This document shows positions 1 to 6,221 of a DNA stretch of 10,972 nucleotides, in pieces (position 1 is the first letter of the stretch; the number at the start of each line of letters is the position of its first letter). Source of the stretch: Flavobacteriales bacterium UBA1112 (GTDB lineage: Bacteria; Bacteroidota; Bacteroidia; Flavobacteriales_D; Sanyastnellaceae). Position numbers and translations under genes: made by a program. The stretch covers positions 34,114-45,085 of the forward strand of contig DCBH01000123.1 in the NCBI GenBank assembly GCA_002313415.1. Direction: 5' to 3'. The notes below the pieces were generated by a model. The model was not told the DNA's origin, did no database searches, and worked only from the letters and a program-made list of their open reading frames with translations.

Positions 1-771
1 AGCTTCGCCAGCAACCGCTTTGGCCAAAAGTGTTTTACCTGTGCCTGGTGGACCGACGAGAAGCGCCCCCTTGGGAATTTTGGCGCCCAGTTCTGTGTAC
101 TTGTCCGGATTCTTAAGGAAATCCACGATTTCGTGAAGTTCCTCCTTGGCTCCATCCACCCCAGCGACATCGCTGAAGGTCACATCTGTCCCCTCTCCTT
201 TTTCCAAGACCTGAGCTTTGGATTTGCCAATGTTGAAAATTTGGCCTCCTCCAGGCGCACCTCCACCGAGGCGACGCATCAGAAACATCCAAACCACGAC
301 CATCAACCCGAGAAAAATGACCCATGACAAAATCTGGCCTCCCCACTCATTGGGCGGATCGTAGCGTAAATCGAAGCCATGAGCCTCTTGCAATTGCTTT
401 AAGTCCGTTTGGTAGGCCTCGCCATCAGGGATGTTCATGGAGGCGTCAGCTCCCGCATAGAGTGTTTGTAAAATTTGCGGGTCTGTTCTCTCTCCAAAAA
501 GGCTGTCGCGCACAGCCTGTGTGAAAAATAGGTTGGCCGTTTGACCGTTGTGGGTCACGCGAACAATCTGACCAGCCTCCGCCATTTCTTTGAATTCGGG
601 CCACTGAACCTTCTTCTGTCCACTGGATTCTCCCATCCAAATGGTAACCAGCAAAAGCACAGCCACAATGGCATACACCCAATAAAAATTCATCTGTCGC
701 CCGGGCTTTCCAGAAGGCTGGCTCGATTTTTCGTTGCCCGAGGGTTTGTTTTTGGGAGTTTTCTTGTCCAT
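1..771 (-). CDS. ftsH: ATP-dependent zinc metalloprotease FtsH, N-terminal 257 residues (runs off the left edge)
   Basis: FtsH is a membrane-anchored AAA+ protease that extracts and degrades membrane and regulatory proteins. The reverse-strand reading from ATG at 771-769 is open to base 1, exactly 257 codons. It shows a polar, Lys/Ser-rich cytoplasmic tail (residues 1-26), a first membrane helix (about 28-47, WVYAIVAVLLLVTIWMG), an extracytoplasmic domain (about 48-145), a second helix (about 147-167), the linker GGGAPGGGQIFNIGKSKA, then the start of the AAA domain with DVAGVDGAKEEL and a Walker A box GPPGTGKT at 240-247. The rest of the ATPase (Walker B, SRH) and the HExxH protease domain lie outside the window. 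The start follows the rsfS stop codon by 5 bases, so the two are almost certainly co-transcribed. Family identity is essentially certain. Confidence 0.97.
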   Translation of the reverse strand, partial: MDKKTPKNKPSGNEKSSQPSGKPGRQMNFYWVYAIVAVLLLVTIWMGESSGQKKVQWPEFKEMAEAGQIVRVTHNGQTANLFFTQAVRDSLFGERTDPQILQTLYAGADASMNIPDGEAYQTDLKQLQEAHGFDLRYDPPNEWGGQILSWVIFLGLMVVVWMFLMRRLGGGAPGGGQIFNIGKSKAQVLEKGEGTDVTFSDVAGVDGAKEELHEIVDFLKNPDKYTELGAKIPKGALLVGPPGTGKTLLAKAVAGEA

Positions 772-776
772 TGTGT

Positions 777-1148
777 TCAATTCGAGTTGTGGTGTTGAAT
801 GGGAGCATCTCCCCACAATTCTTCCAACGCATAATGAGCGCGGGCTTCACTGTGAAAAATGTGCACAACTACATCGCTGTAGTCGAGAATCACCCATTCC
901 CCTCCTCTCAAACCATGAACCCCCCATGGACGTTCATTTAAAGTCTCAGAAGTTGCTCTTTCCACAGATCGCGCCAGCGCTTCCACTTGGTTTCTACTCG
1001 ATGCTGAGGCGACGATGAAAGTTGACGCAATGGCATGAGTTAGCGGACGCAAGTCCAGCGACACAATGTCTTGAGCTTTGATCGCTTCCAGACCTTGAAC
1101 CACCACTTGGGCAAGGGCTTCTGTTGGGGGAGGTGTGATCGAATTCAT
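777..1148 (-). CDS. rsfS: Ribosomal silencing factor RsfS (Iojap/YbeB family)
   Basis: RsfS binds ribosomal protein uL14 on the 50S subunit and blocks joining with 30S, lowering translation when nutrients are scarce (family knowledge). The 123-residue product has the usual length and hallmarks: an N-terminal helix with LAQVVVQGLEAIKAQDIVSL, the strand DxR...ASTFIVASASSRNQVEALA, and the conserved C-terminal block GEWVILDYSDVVVHIFHSE (residues 83-101) followed by ARAHYALEELWGDAP. It is the first gene of a minus-strand unit with ftsH, 5 bases between them. The start at 1148 is the only ATG that fits; a TACCTTTG box lies 17 bases upstream (1166-1173). The pairing with ftsH and the nearby biotin ligase is one I recall from Flavobacteriia. 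Confidence 0.96.
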   Translation of the reverse strand: MNSITPPPTEALAQVVVQGLEAIKAQDIVSLDLRPLTHAIASTFIVASASSRNQVEALARSVERATSETLNERPWGVHGLRGGEWVILDYSDVVVHIFHSEARAHYALEELWGDAPIQHHNSN

Positions 1149-1154
1149 TCGTTC

Positions 1155-1182
1155 TTGCGCGAAGGCAAAGGTACTACTTTTG
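1155..1182 (+). promoter_or_regulatory. Candidate birA promoter (-33 TTG and -7 TACTTTTG)
   Basis: TTG at 1155-1157 and TACTTTTG at 1175-1182 are separated by 17 bases, fitting the Bacteroidota -33/-7 promoter pattern (TTTG, spacer of about 17-23, TAnnTTTG). The predicted transcript start near 1188 would give birA a leader of about 50 bases. The element overlaps the divergent rsfS promoter, so the two may compete for RNA polymerase. The assignment is based on sequence pattern only. Confidence 0.5.
1166..1173 (-). promoter_or_regulatory. Candidate -7 box of the rsfS-ftsH promoter
   Basis: On the minus strand these bases read TACCTTTG, a full match to the Bacteroidota -7 consensus TAnnTTTG. 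Transcription would begin about 10 bases before the rsfS ATG. No clear TTG -33 element is present at the usual distance, so this is a pattern match only. It is separated by a single base from the oppositely oriented box proposed for birA. Confidence 0.5.
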
Positions 1183-1240
1183 ACAGGGTTACACGGACGT
1201 CGAAAGCCGTGCCCTTCCCAACGAATGCCAAAGCTCTGTC

Positions 1241-1999
1241 ATGATCTTGGAACATCACCACCTTCCTTCTGTACCCAGCACCAACCAGTGGGCCATGGAG
1301 TGGTTGAATCATTCCATACCCAAGGGGGCCGTCCTCTTCACCACGGATCACCAAACAGAAGGACGCGGTCAACGAGAGCGGCGCTGGAGTTCTGAGGCCC
1401 GACGTGACGTTTGTTTGAGTCTGGCCCTTCCCGTGCAGTCTCATTGGCAGCCCTCCACCCTCAATATGCACGCGGCGCTGGCGGTTCGAGCCGCACTTTT
1501 AAGGCAGCTCCCGGCATCACAATCCGAGGGATCCATTCAAGTCAAATGGCCCAATGATGTATTGATTTGGCATGCAGGCATGCACAGAAAAGTCGCTGGT
1601 ATTTTGGTGGAAAACGTCTGGCGAGGCAGCCAGTGGTCTGTGGCCATCATTGGTGTCGGCATCAATGCGCGTTCCAACCGACTGACTCGAAGTTACCCCG
1701 CAGTGAGTTTGTCAGAGGCATGGCATCAAGATTTGTCACCTGATGAATTGGCCATGTCGGTGGGTCACGAGCTCATGAGGCCGTTGAAACCTGGACCAGA
1801 AATTCTTGTGGCCTATCACCATGCCCTCTTCGGGCTCAACGATCAGCGCACATTTTTGGTCCACGAACGCCCTTGGCTTGGCTCCTTCCTCGGTGTCAAC
1901 GAAGAGGGCTTGGGTCAATTCAGCTGGCAGCCCCAAGCAGGAGTGGAATTGGCTCCTGAAAGTTGGCTGCCGTCTTCGGAAGTTCAATGGTGTTGGTAG
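1241..1999 (+). CDS. birA: Biotin--[acetyl-CoA-carboxylase] ligase, monofunctional (no DNA-binding domain)
   Basis: The enzyme activates biotin with ATP and attaches it to the carrier lysine of acetyl-CoA carboxylase and related carboxylases. The 252-residue product starts directly with the catalytic core: STNQWAMEWL (13-22), the biotinyl-AMP loop GRGQRERRW (41-49), VKWPNDVL (101-108, with the conserved lysine), KVAGILVE (117-124) and IIGVGIN (136-142). The last roughly 50 residues should form the small SH3-like C-terminal domain. It lacks the N-terminal winged helix of E. coli BirA, so it should not be a repressor. Oddities: the usual G-R-G-R-x-G loop carries Gln at position 44 and Glu at 46; the protein has 14 tryptophans in 252 residues. 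It is divergent from rsfS and convergent with the pyrE unit, whose last gene ends 21 bases away. Confidence 0.94.
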   Translation: MILEHHHLPSVPSTNQWAMEWLNHSIPKGAVLFTTDHQTEGRGQRERRWSSEARRDVCLSLALPVQSHWQPSTLNMHAALAVRAALLRQLPASQSEGSIQVKWPNDVLIWHAGMHRKVAGILVENVWRGSQWSVAIIGVGINARSNRLTRSYPAVSLSEAWHQDLSPDELAMSVGHELMRPLKPGPEILVAYHHALFGLNDQRTFLVHERPWLGSFLGVNEEGLGQFSWQPQAGVELAPESWLPSSEVQWCW

Positions 2000-2020
2000 C
2001 CCCCAAAGCCTCAAAAAGGT

Positions 2021-2431
2021 TTATGAGTAACGCGTTTGAAGTGTGCTTGCCATTTGACCAAACAACCCTTGAAGGGCGGGCTCTACCATCATTTTGGTAA
2101 ACGGATTCAGCTCTGCATCGCAACCCACTTGGCAGGTTGCGCCATCACCATCGGATGTCACAACAACCTCCAATGTAAACTTGACTGGCGTGGGAGCCTC
2201 TGTGGCCAGAGTCAAGACGGTGCCCTCGGTAAGGCTGTTGTCCGAAGTCCGAATGAGATGAACGGCCACACCACCTGTGACCTTAAATGCGCATTTTTCT
2301 CCCTCTGCTCTAAAATCGGTCACTGGACCAGCTGCCAGAATCTTTCCGAATTCATTCCAATCTTGGAAGTCTTTAGAAACTTGGTCGGCTGTGGCCTTCA
2401 AATGCACCACTGGAGATTCAATGCGCGTCAT
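2021..2431 (-). CDS. SRPBCC-like (START/Bet v1-fold) small protein, pyrE-linked
   Basis: The product from ATG 2431 is 136 residues: MTRIESPVVHLKATADQVSK at the start, then a pattern typical of SRPBCC/polyketide-cyclase-like folds (DFQDWNEFGKIL, strands such as KCAFKVTGGVAVHLI, GTVLTLATEAPTPVKFTLEVVV and CQVGCDAELNPF), and a C-terminal amphipathic helix (MMVEPALQGLFGQMASTLQTRYS region). SRPBCC folds bind hydrophobic ligands; no ligand or reaction can be assigned here. I recall an equivalent protein just after pyrE in many Flavobacteriia. I chose the 2431 start because its ATG overlaps the pyrE stop as ATGA, which implies translational coupling; the frame extends upstream to an ATG at 2572, but those 47 extra residues only shadow the end of pyrE. 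Confidence 0.83.
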   Translation of the reverse strand: MTRIESPVVHLKATADQVSKDFQDWNEFGKILAAGPVTDFRAEGEKCAFKVTGGVAVHLIRTSDNSLTEGTVLTLATEAPTPVKFTLEVVVTSDGDGATCQVGCDAELNPFTKMMVEPALQGLFGQMASTLQTRYS

Positions 2432-3084
2432 GCGTGTTGTCGTGATTCGCTCCATTCGATGGGATTTGCAGACCACGATTCGAGCAAATTGGTTTGTTCT
2501 TCTGTGATGTATCCCTCCTCCTGAGCCTGAGCAAGCATCGTAGGGTAATCCGTCAGTACCTCGAAAGGACATCTGGCCTCTTCAAAGCGCGTCACCGCAT
2601 CCATGAACCCGTAAGAAAAAATGGCCACCAAACCTTTGACTTCAAAATCGGATTCACGCAAGGCTTCAACCGCATTCAAACTGCTTTTCCCCGTTGATAT
2701 GAGGTCTTCGATGACCACCACATTGCGCATGGTATCCCAATCCCCTTCCACTTGTCGTCCCGTACCGTGAGCTTTGACCGAACTTCGCACGTAGCAAAAA
2801 GGTAAGCCCATTTCTTGAGCAACCAACGCACCAAGGGCAATGCCCCCTGTGGCCACTCCCGCAATGCCGTCAGGCTTGCCAAAACGCTCCTCGATCAGCT
2901 CACTTGTCATTTGGCGAACAAACGTTCTCACAGCAGGGTGAGATAGGATTTTTCGGTTGTCGCAATAGATCGGGGAAAGACGTCCGCTTGCCCAAGTAAA
3001 CGGGTCGGAAGGACGAAGCTGTATGGCTTTGATGCGGAGCAAGAATTCCGCTACCTTTCGGCGTTGGTCGGACGCAATGGTCAT
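2428..3084 (-). CDS. pyrE: Orotate phosphoribosyltransferase
   Basis: PyrE converts orotate and PRPP to orotidine 5'-phosphate, the fifth step of de novo pyrimidine synthesis. The 218-residue protein has all key elements: FTWASGRLSPIYCDNR (29-44), GVATGGIALG (76-85), the flexible catalytic loop YVRSSVKAHGTGRQVEG (98-114, with the active lysine and histidine) and the PRPP-binding motif VVVIEDLISTGKSS (122-135). Length and N-terminus match flavobacterial PyrE, which supports the ATG at 3084. That ATG overlaps the NUDIX start codon by two bases (CATG at 3082-3085). A -7-like TAGCTTTG sits only 4 bases upstream, so the mRNA may be leaderless. Its stop overlaps the start of the SRPBCC gene. Confidence 0.97.
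   Translation of the reverse strand: MTIASDQRRKVAEFLLRIKAIQLRPSDPFTWASGRLSPIYCDNRKILSHPAVRTFVRQMTSELIEERFGKPDGIAGVATGGIALGALVAQEMGLPFCYVRSSVKAHGTGRQVEGDWDTMRNVVVIEDLISTGKSSLNAVEALRESDFEVKGLVAIFSYGFMDAVTRFEEARCPFEVLTDYPTMLAQAQEEGYITEEQTNLLESWSANPIEWSESRQHA
3028..3059 (+). promoter_or_regulatory. Candidate promoter of the NUDIX gene, inside pyrE
   Basis: TTTG at 3028-3031 and TACCTTTC at 3052-3059 are 20 bases apart, one mismatch from the Bacteroidota -33/-7 pattern. Transcription would start near 3064, about 20 bases before the NUDIX ATG at 3083. The element lies within the first codons of pyrE on the other strand. This is a pattern match only. Confidence 0.4.
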
Positions 3085-3730
3085 GTCACAAAGCTACGAT
3101 GTATTCATGCTGAATCGCCGGGTGAAATTTCGCCCGATGCCCAAAGATTTGTCACTTCACAACCACGATTACAATCCTGGGGTGTTGACGTTGTTAAATC
3201 CTACAGCACAAATTCTTCGCGATCTCCCAACACTATTGAAGCGCAATGCAAACGTTCAAGATGTGGTGCTCTTTGCGAGCGATTTGGAACAGGTTTGGAT
3301 GGCCTTTTGCTCAGGATATCGCGAACTGGCTGCAGCGGGTGGTGTTGTTCAAGATGAGGAAGGTTACGTCCTTTGGATTCAGCGCAATGGAAAGTGGGAT
3401 TTGCCGAAAGGCAAACTTGAGCCTGGAGAACGATTGGAGGAAGCCGCTGTGCGAGAGGTGGAGGAAGAAACGGGCATCACCAACCTCAAGATCACTGGCG
3501 ATGCATTCACCACCTTCCACACCTATGAAGCAGAAGGGGTCGTTCACTTGAAAACCACGTTCTGGTACCCCATGCGACATGAAGGGAAACGAACCAAAGG
3601 AATTCCTCAAGCTGTTGAAGGCATCTCTGCTGTCACTTGGTTGATTCCGCCATTTTCTGAAGAAGTCACAGACAACACGTTTGGCAGCATTCGCAACGTC
3701 CTCGAAGCACTGCTACCCTCCCAACGCTGA
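3083..3730 (+). CDS. NUDIX hydrolase with an N-terminal extension
   Basis: NUDIX enzymes cleave nucleoside diphosphates linked to another moiety, using Mg2+. The 215-residue product carries a complete Nudix box, GKLEPGERLEEA then AVREVEEETGI (about residues 110-132; G-x5-E-x7-REVEEETGI), preceded by AAAGGVVQDEEGYVLWIQRNGKWDLPKGK, the normal first strands of the fold. Some 80 residues before the domain (SYDVFMLNRRVKF onward) form an extension that I recall from the Bacteroidota versions; its role and the enzyme's substrate cannot be read from sequence. The KWDLPKG context resembles diadenosine-polyphosphate/NTP-type NUDIX proteins, but that is weak. I prefer ATG 3083 since MSQSYDVF aligns with the remembered family start; in-frame ATGs at 3077 and 3023 would extend it further over pyrE. 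Confidence 0.9.
   Translation: MSQSYDVFMLNRRVKFRPMPKDLSLHNHDYNPGVLTLLNPTAQILRDLPTLLKRNANVQDVVLFASDLEQVWMAFCSGYRELAAAGGVVQDEEGYVLWIQRNGKWDLPKGKLEPGERLEEAAVREVEEETGITNLKITGDAFTTFHTYEAEGVVHLKTTFWYPMRHEGKRTKGIPQAVEGISAVTWLIPPFSEEVTDNTFGSIRNVLEALLPSQR
3089..3096 (-). promoter_or_regulatory. Candidate -7 box of pyrE, 4 bases from the start codon
   Basis: The minus strand reads TAGCTTTG-TGAC-ATG. The box matches TAnnTTTG fully. With the usual distance from this box to the transcript start, transcription would begin at or next to the ATG, giving a leaderless or nearly leaderless mRNA. No clear TTG is seen at the -33 position. The box lies inside the first codons of the NUDIX gene. Confidence 0.45.
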
Positions 3731-3768
3731 CATGAATGCACTGCTTGAACTGGGATGTTTGAGGTACG

Positions 3769-5211
3769 TCATTGCGCGGTGAGCCTCCAACGCTTTAACT
3801 CAGCAAACAAGCCTTCGCTTGGCAATGAAGCATGATGCGTTTGGATTTTTCCATCAGGTCGGACCACCAACACCTGCGGTACCCCCGATACATCGAGGCG
3901 ATCCCACCAGCTCGGATCTCGCCCAACCCACCGAATTCGCTCTCGGATTTGCTCGCGTTGAGACAATGTTTCCTCCCAGCCGTCTTCATTGGCATCGACG
4001 GACAACACGCCCCACGATACGTCGTTGGGAGCTTGGTTTGACATCCAAGAACGCAAGATTGACCATTCTCGGATTCCTGCAATGGAGCCCGAGCGAGTGA
4101 CCAACCAAATGCGCCAATCTCCATCCCCAACCCATGCAGGTTCAAGATTGTCGTCGGGCATCATCCACATGACATCGCCCCAAGACTGCCCTGTCAGCAC
4201 ATAGCGTCGGGCTTGCTCTGAATCTCGACGCATCTCTGCCACCTCGCACTGGTCCTTCCAGCGAAGATCCCACCATGATTGTGCCCAACGGCTCCACATT
4301 TGGCCCTCGCCCAGCCACATCGCCACATGCAATTCATCCAATGACCAACCCGTTGCATGGCACAAACTGTCCACATCCCCAGTCGCCACCCAAGAGCGCC
4401 AAGGCTGTCGATTTTGTTCAAGGTCATCCCACCAGTGGTCATTTTGCAATTCCCAAGAAGAACACCAACCTGGTGAATTCAGCTGCGCTGTCCATGACCT
4501 CTCATCTTTGGGTTCTTCCCACGCTTTCAATGCTTCGATGTCCTCCGACTCTCCGAGGCTCAACTGCCATTCCCTTACCAATGATGCCATGAGGTCCCCC
4601 CACAAGGTATGTGGAGTCAGCGTCAAATGCGATGCGATTTCACGATTGCCTTCATCAAGAGCGAGCTTCAGTGCATCCCTTGCAGTCGCACCCTGTGACT
4701 CATTGGCACCGACTGCGCCGGAGGCCATGAGTTGATCGAGATCCAGAGAATCCAATTGCTGATTCAACCAAGACGACAAACTATCCACAGCCGAACCGGG
4801 GTGTCCCTCAACGTATTTGACCTTTGACGGATTCTTGCGAAGTCGCTGAAACTGTCGACTGGGCCAAATCAAGGTCATCGTGTCAACCTCAGATTGGGGT
4901 TCAATGACCAACGTCCATGACCAAGGCAACGCTTCCAATGTGTAAACCCCCGTTAGAACTTGGGGCCAAAGACAAGTACCTGTGCTATCTACCACCAAAT
5001 CTTCAGCTTGGATGGCGGTTTGGGTCACCCCGTCCAACCAAGCGCTGACATGAAGTGTAGATCCGGCATCTGGCAATTCACATGCGGGATTTCCAGATTC
5101 ATCAAGCCATTGCAAGAAGACGTCCGACTGGGCCGATGCGCCAGCGGGAAACCAGAACATCGCGAGCCACACCTGAAGGATGCCCCATGATGTACAAAAT
5201 CTTTTTTGCAT
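3769..5211 (-). CDS. Tryptophan-rich secreted protein with a cysteine-less thioredoxin-like C-terminal region
   Basis: No family is recognised for the whole protein. From ATG 5211 it has 480 residues: a signal peptide (1-27, hydrophobic core ILQVWLAMFWFPAG, probable cleavage after ASA), so it is exported; then a beta-rich start (FLQWLDESGNPACEL..., about 28-120) resembling the N-terminal domain of Bacteroidota TlpA/DUF4369-type proteins; a helical middle with many WxxW patterns; and a C-terminal region (about 365-475) that looks thioredoxin-like: VSWGVLSVDANEDGW and SGVPQVLVVRPDGKI with a probable cis-proline at about 445. The CxxC site expected near residues 374-379 reads SGSIAG, and no cysteine occurs after about residue 322, so it cannot be a dithiol oxidoreductase. 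I count 40 tryptophans in 480 residues (8.3%). The start overlaps the coaD stop as TAATG, showing coupling; the in-frame ATG at 5232 would add 7 residues before the signal peptide. Confidence 0.8.
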   Translation of the reverse strand: MQKRFCTSWGILQVWLAMFWFPAGASAQSDVFLQWLDESGNPACELPDAGSTLHVSAWLDGVTQTAIQAEDLVVDSTGTCLWPQVLTGVYTLEALPWSWTLVIEPQSEVDTMTLIWPSRQFQRLRKNPSKVKYVEGHPGSAVDSLSSWLNQQLDSLDLDQLMASGAVGANESQGATARDALKLALDEGNREIASHLTLTPHTLWGDLMASLVREWQLSLGESEDIEALKAWEEPKDERSWTAQLNSPGWCSSWELQNDHWWDDLEQNRQPWRSWVATGDVDSLCHATGWSLDELHVAMWLGEGQMWSRWAQSWWDLRWKDQCEVAEMRRDSEQARRYVLTGQSWGDVMWMMPDDNLEPAWVGDGDWRIWLVTRSGSIAGIREWSILRSWMSNQAPNDVSWGVLSVDANEDGWEETLSQREQIRERIRWVGRDPSWWDRLDVSGVPQVLVVRPDGKIQTHHASLPSEGLFAELKRWRLTAQ

Positions 5212-5684
5212 TACCCTTTCGAGGTCAACCATGGCAAAATGGCTTCAGGAACGAAGGGCGAAACGTCTCCGCCATGGGACAATACATCCCGAACAACTGT
5301 CGAATGGATGGATGCAAATTCAGGGTCTGTAAGAAGCACTACAGTATCCAAATTTGGATGCATGGCTCTCGTCATGTGAGCCAGCGTTTGCTCGTATCTC
5401 AAATCCTCTGGATTTCGAACGCCGCGAAGCTGGAAACCCGCACCGACAGACTGACAAAAACTGGCCGTCAACCCCTCGTAAGCCAACACTTGAACAGAGG
5501 GATGTGACGCGAACGTGGCCTCCAACATCGCCAGTCGTTCTTCAACTGAAAAGAGACCCTTTTTTTCTCGATGTCGACCCACTGCAATGACAACTTCATC
5601 AAACATGGAGGTTGCCCGAATCACCACATTTTCGTGGCCCTTGGTAACTGGATCAAATGACCCTGGGAACAAAGCTTTGCGCAT
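5211..5684 (-). CDS. coaD: Pantetheine-phosphate adenylyltransferase (PPAT)
   Basis: CoaD transfers AMP from ATP to 4'-phosphopantetheine, the penultimate step of coenzyme A synthesis. The 157-residue protein has standard length and motifs: the nucleotidyltransferase signature GSFDPVTKGH (8-17, with the catalytic histidine), RGVRN (87-91) and SIHSTVVRDVLSHGGDVSPFVP (125-146), which corresponds to the SISSxxVR phosphate-binding segment. The ATG at 5684 abuts the rsmD stop codon directly (TGAATG), and its own stop TAA shares a base with the next ATG, so expression is coupled on both sides. The rsmD-coaD pairing is common in bacteria. Confidence 0.97.
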   Translation of the reverse strand: MRKALFPGSFDPVTKGHENVVIRATSMFDEVVIAVGRHREKKGLFSVEERLAMLEATFASHPSVQVLAYEGLTASFCQSVGAGFQLRGVRNPEDLRYEQTLAHMTRAMHPNLDTVVLLTDPEFASIHSTVVRDVLSHGGDVSPFVPEAILPWLTSKG

Positions 5685-6221
5685 TCAGTCGAAGGTAAAC
5701 AAACTGAAATGGACGTGTCCATATTTTCTCGAAAGAACGTATCCGGATTTGTCAGATACATCCACGCGTTCGCCGTGCTCAAGGATAAACCAACCACCGC
5801 TGGCGACCAGAACGCTTTCACGAATCAAGTCGGGAAGCGAATCCAATTTGGGCATGTCGTAAGGAGGGTCGGCGAAGACAATGTCAAATTGCGTCAGGGG
5901 CTTTTTCAAAAAACCCCAGACGTCAGCGCATACAGTGTACAAATCATCACTTCCCAGTTGATCTGCCTGTTGCGTCGCATAACGACAAGCTTTTGGCACA
6001 CGCTCCACAGCAGTTACAGAACCGGCTCCACGACTTAAAAATTCCAAAGACACCATGCCCGTCCCGGAAAACAAGTCAAGCACTTGGGCGCCGCTTAAAT
6101 CGACCCGCGACGACAACAAGTTGAACAATCCCTCTCGCCCAAAATCCGTTGTTGGACGTCCCTGAAATCCTTTGAGATCAGGCACGCGCCGTCCTCGCCA
6201 AATCCCTCCAGTTATGCGCAT
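5685..6221 (-). CDS. rsmD: 16S rRNA (guanine(966)-N2)-methyltransferase RsmD
   Basis: RsmD uses S-adenosylmethionine to methylate N2 of G966 in 16S rRNA during small-subunit assembly. The 178-residue product begins MRITGGIWRGRRV, the standard start of the family, then RPTTDFGREGLFNLL (22-36), the SAM-binding motif VLDLFSGTGMVSLEFLSRGA (47-66) with the acidic VTAVE strand end, and the catalytic motif DIVFADPPYD (113-122, DPPY). I chose ATG 6221 because the residues encoded upstream (frame open to 6314) are unrelated to the family and overlap the preceding gene. It overlaps the end of the DUF3822 gene by 10 bases and its stop touches the coaD start. Confidence 0.95.
   Translation of the reverse strand: MRITGGIWRGRRVPDLKGFQGRPTTDFGREGLFNLLSSRVDLSGAQVLDLFSGTGMVSLEFLSRGAGSVTAVERVPKACRYATQQADQLGSDDLYTVCADVWGFLKKPLTQFDIVFADPPYDMPKLDSLPDLIRESVLVASGGWFILEHGERVDVSDKSGYVLSRKYGHVHFSLFTFD

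Noticed and set aside
2006..2022. Possible hairpin between the convergent birA and SRPBCC genes (AAGCCT/AGGTTT)
   Set aside because: Only six pairs with a G-U wobble and no proper T-run on either strand; not enough for a terminator call.
2036..2524. 162-codon plus-strand frame opposite the SRPBCC and pyrE genes
   Set aside because: Antisense shadow: cysteine- and histidine-rich composition without domains, while the minus-strand frames match known families.
2431..2572. 47-residue N-terminal extension of the SRPBCC protein (ATG at 2572)
   Set aside because: It lies wholly within pyrE in another frame, reads as low-complexity shadow sequence, and the ATGA overlap at 2428-2431 gives a better start.
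3819..4735. Several open frames of 69-105 codons on the plus strand opposite the Trp-rich gene
   Set aside because: The real gene's codon usage (many TGG, few stops in the complement) produces long antisense frames; none shows a start signal or recognisable protein text.
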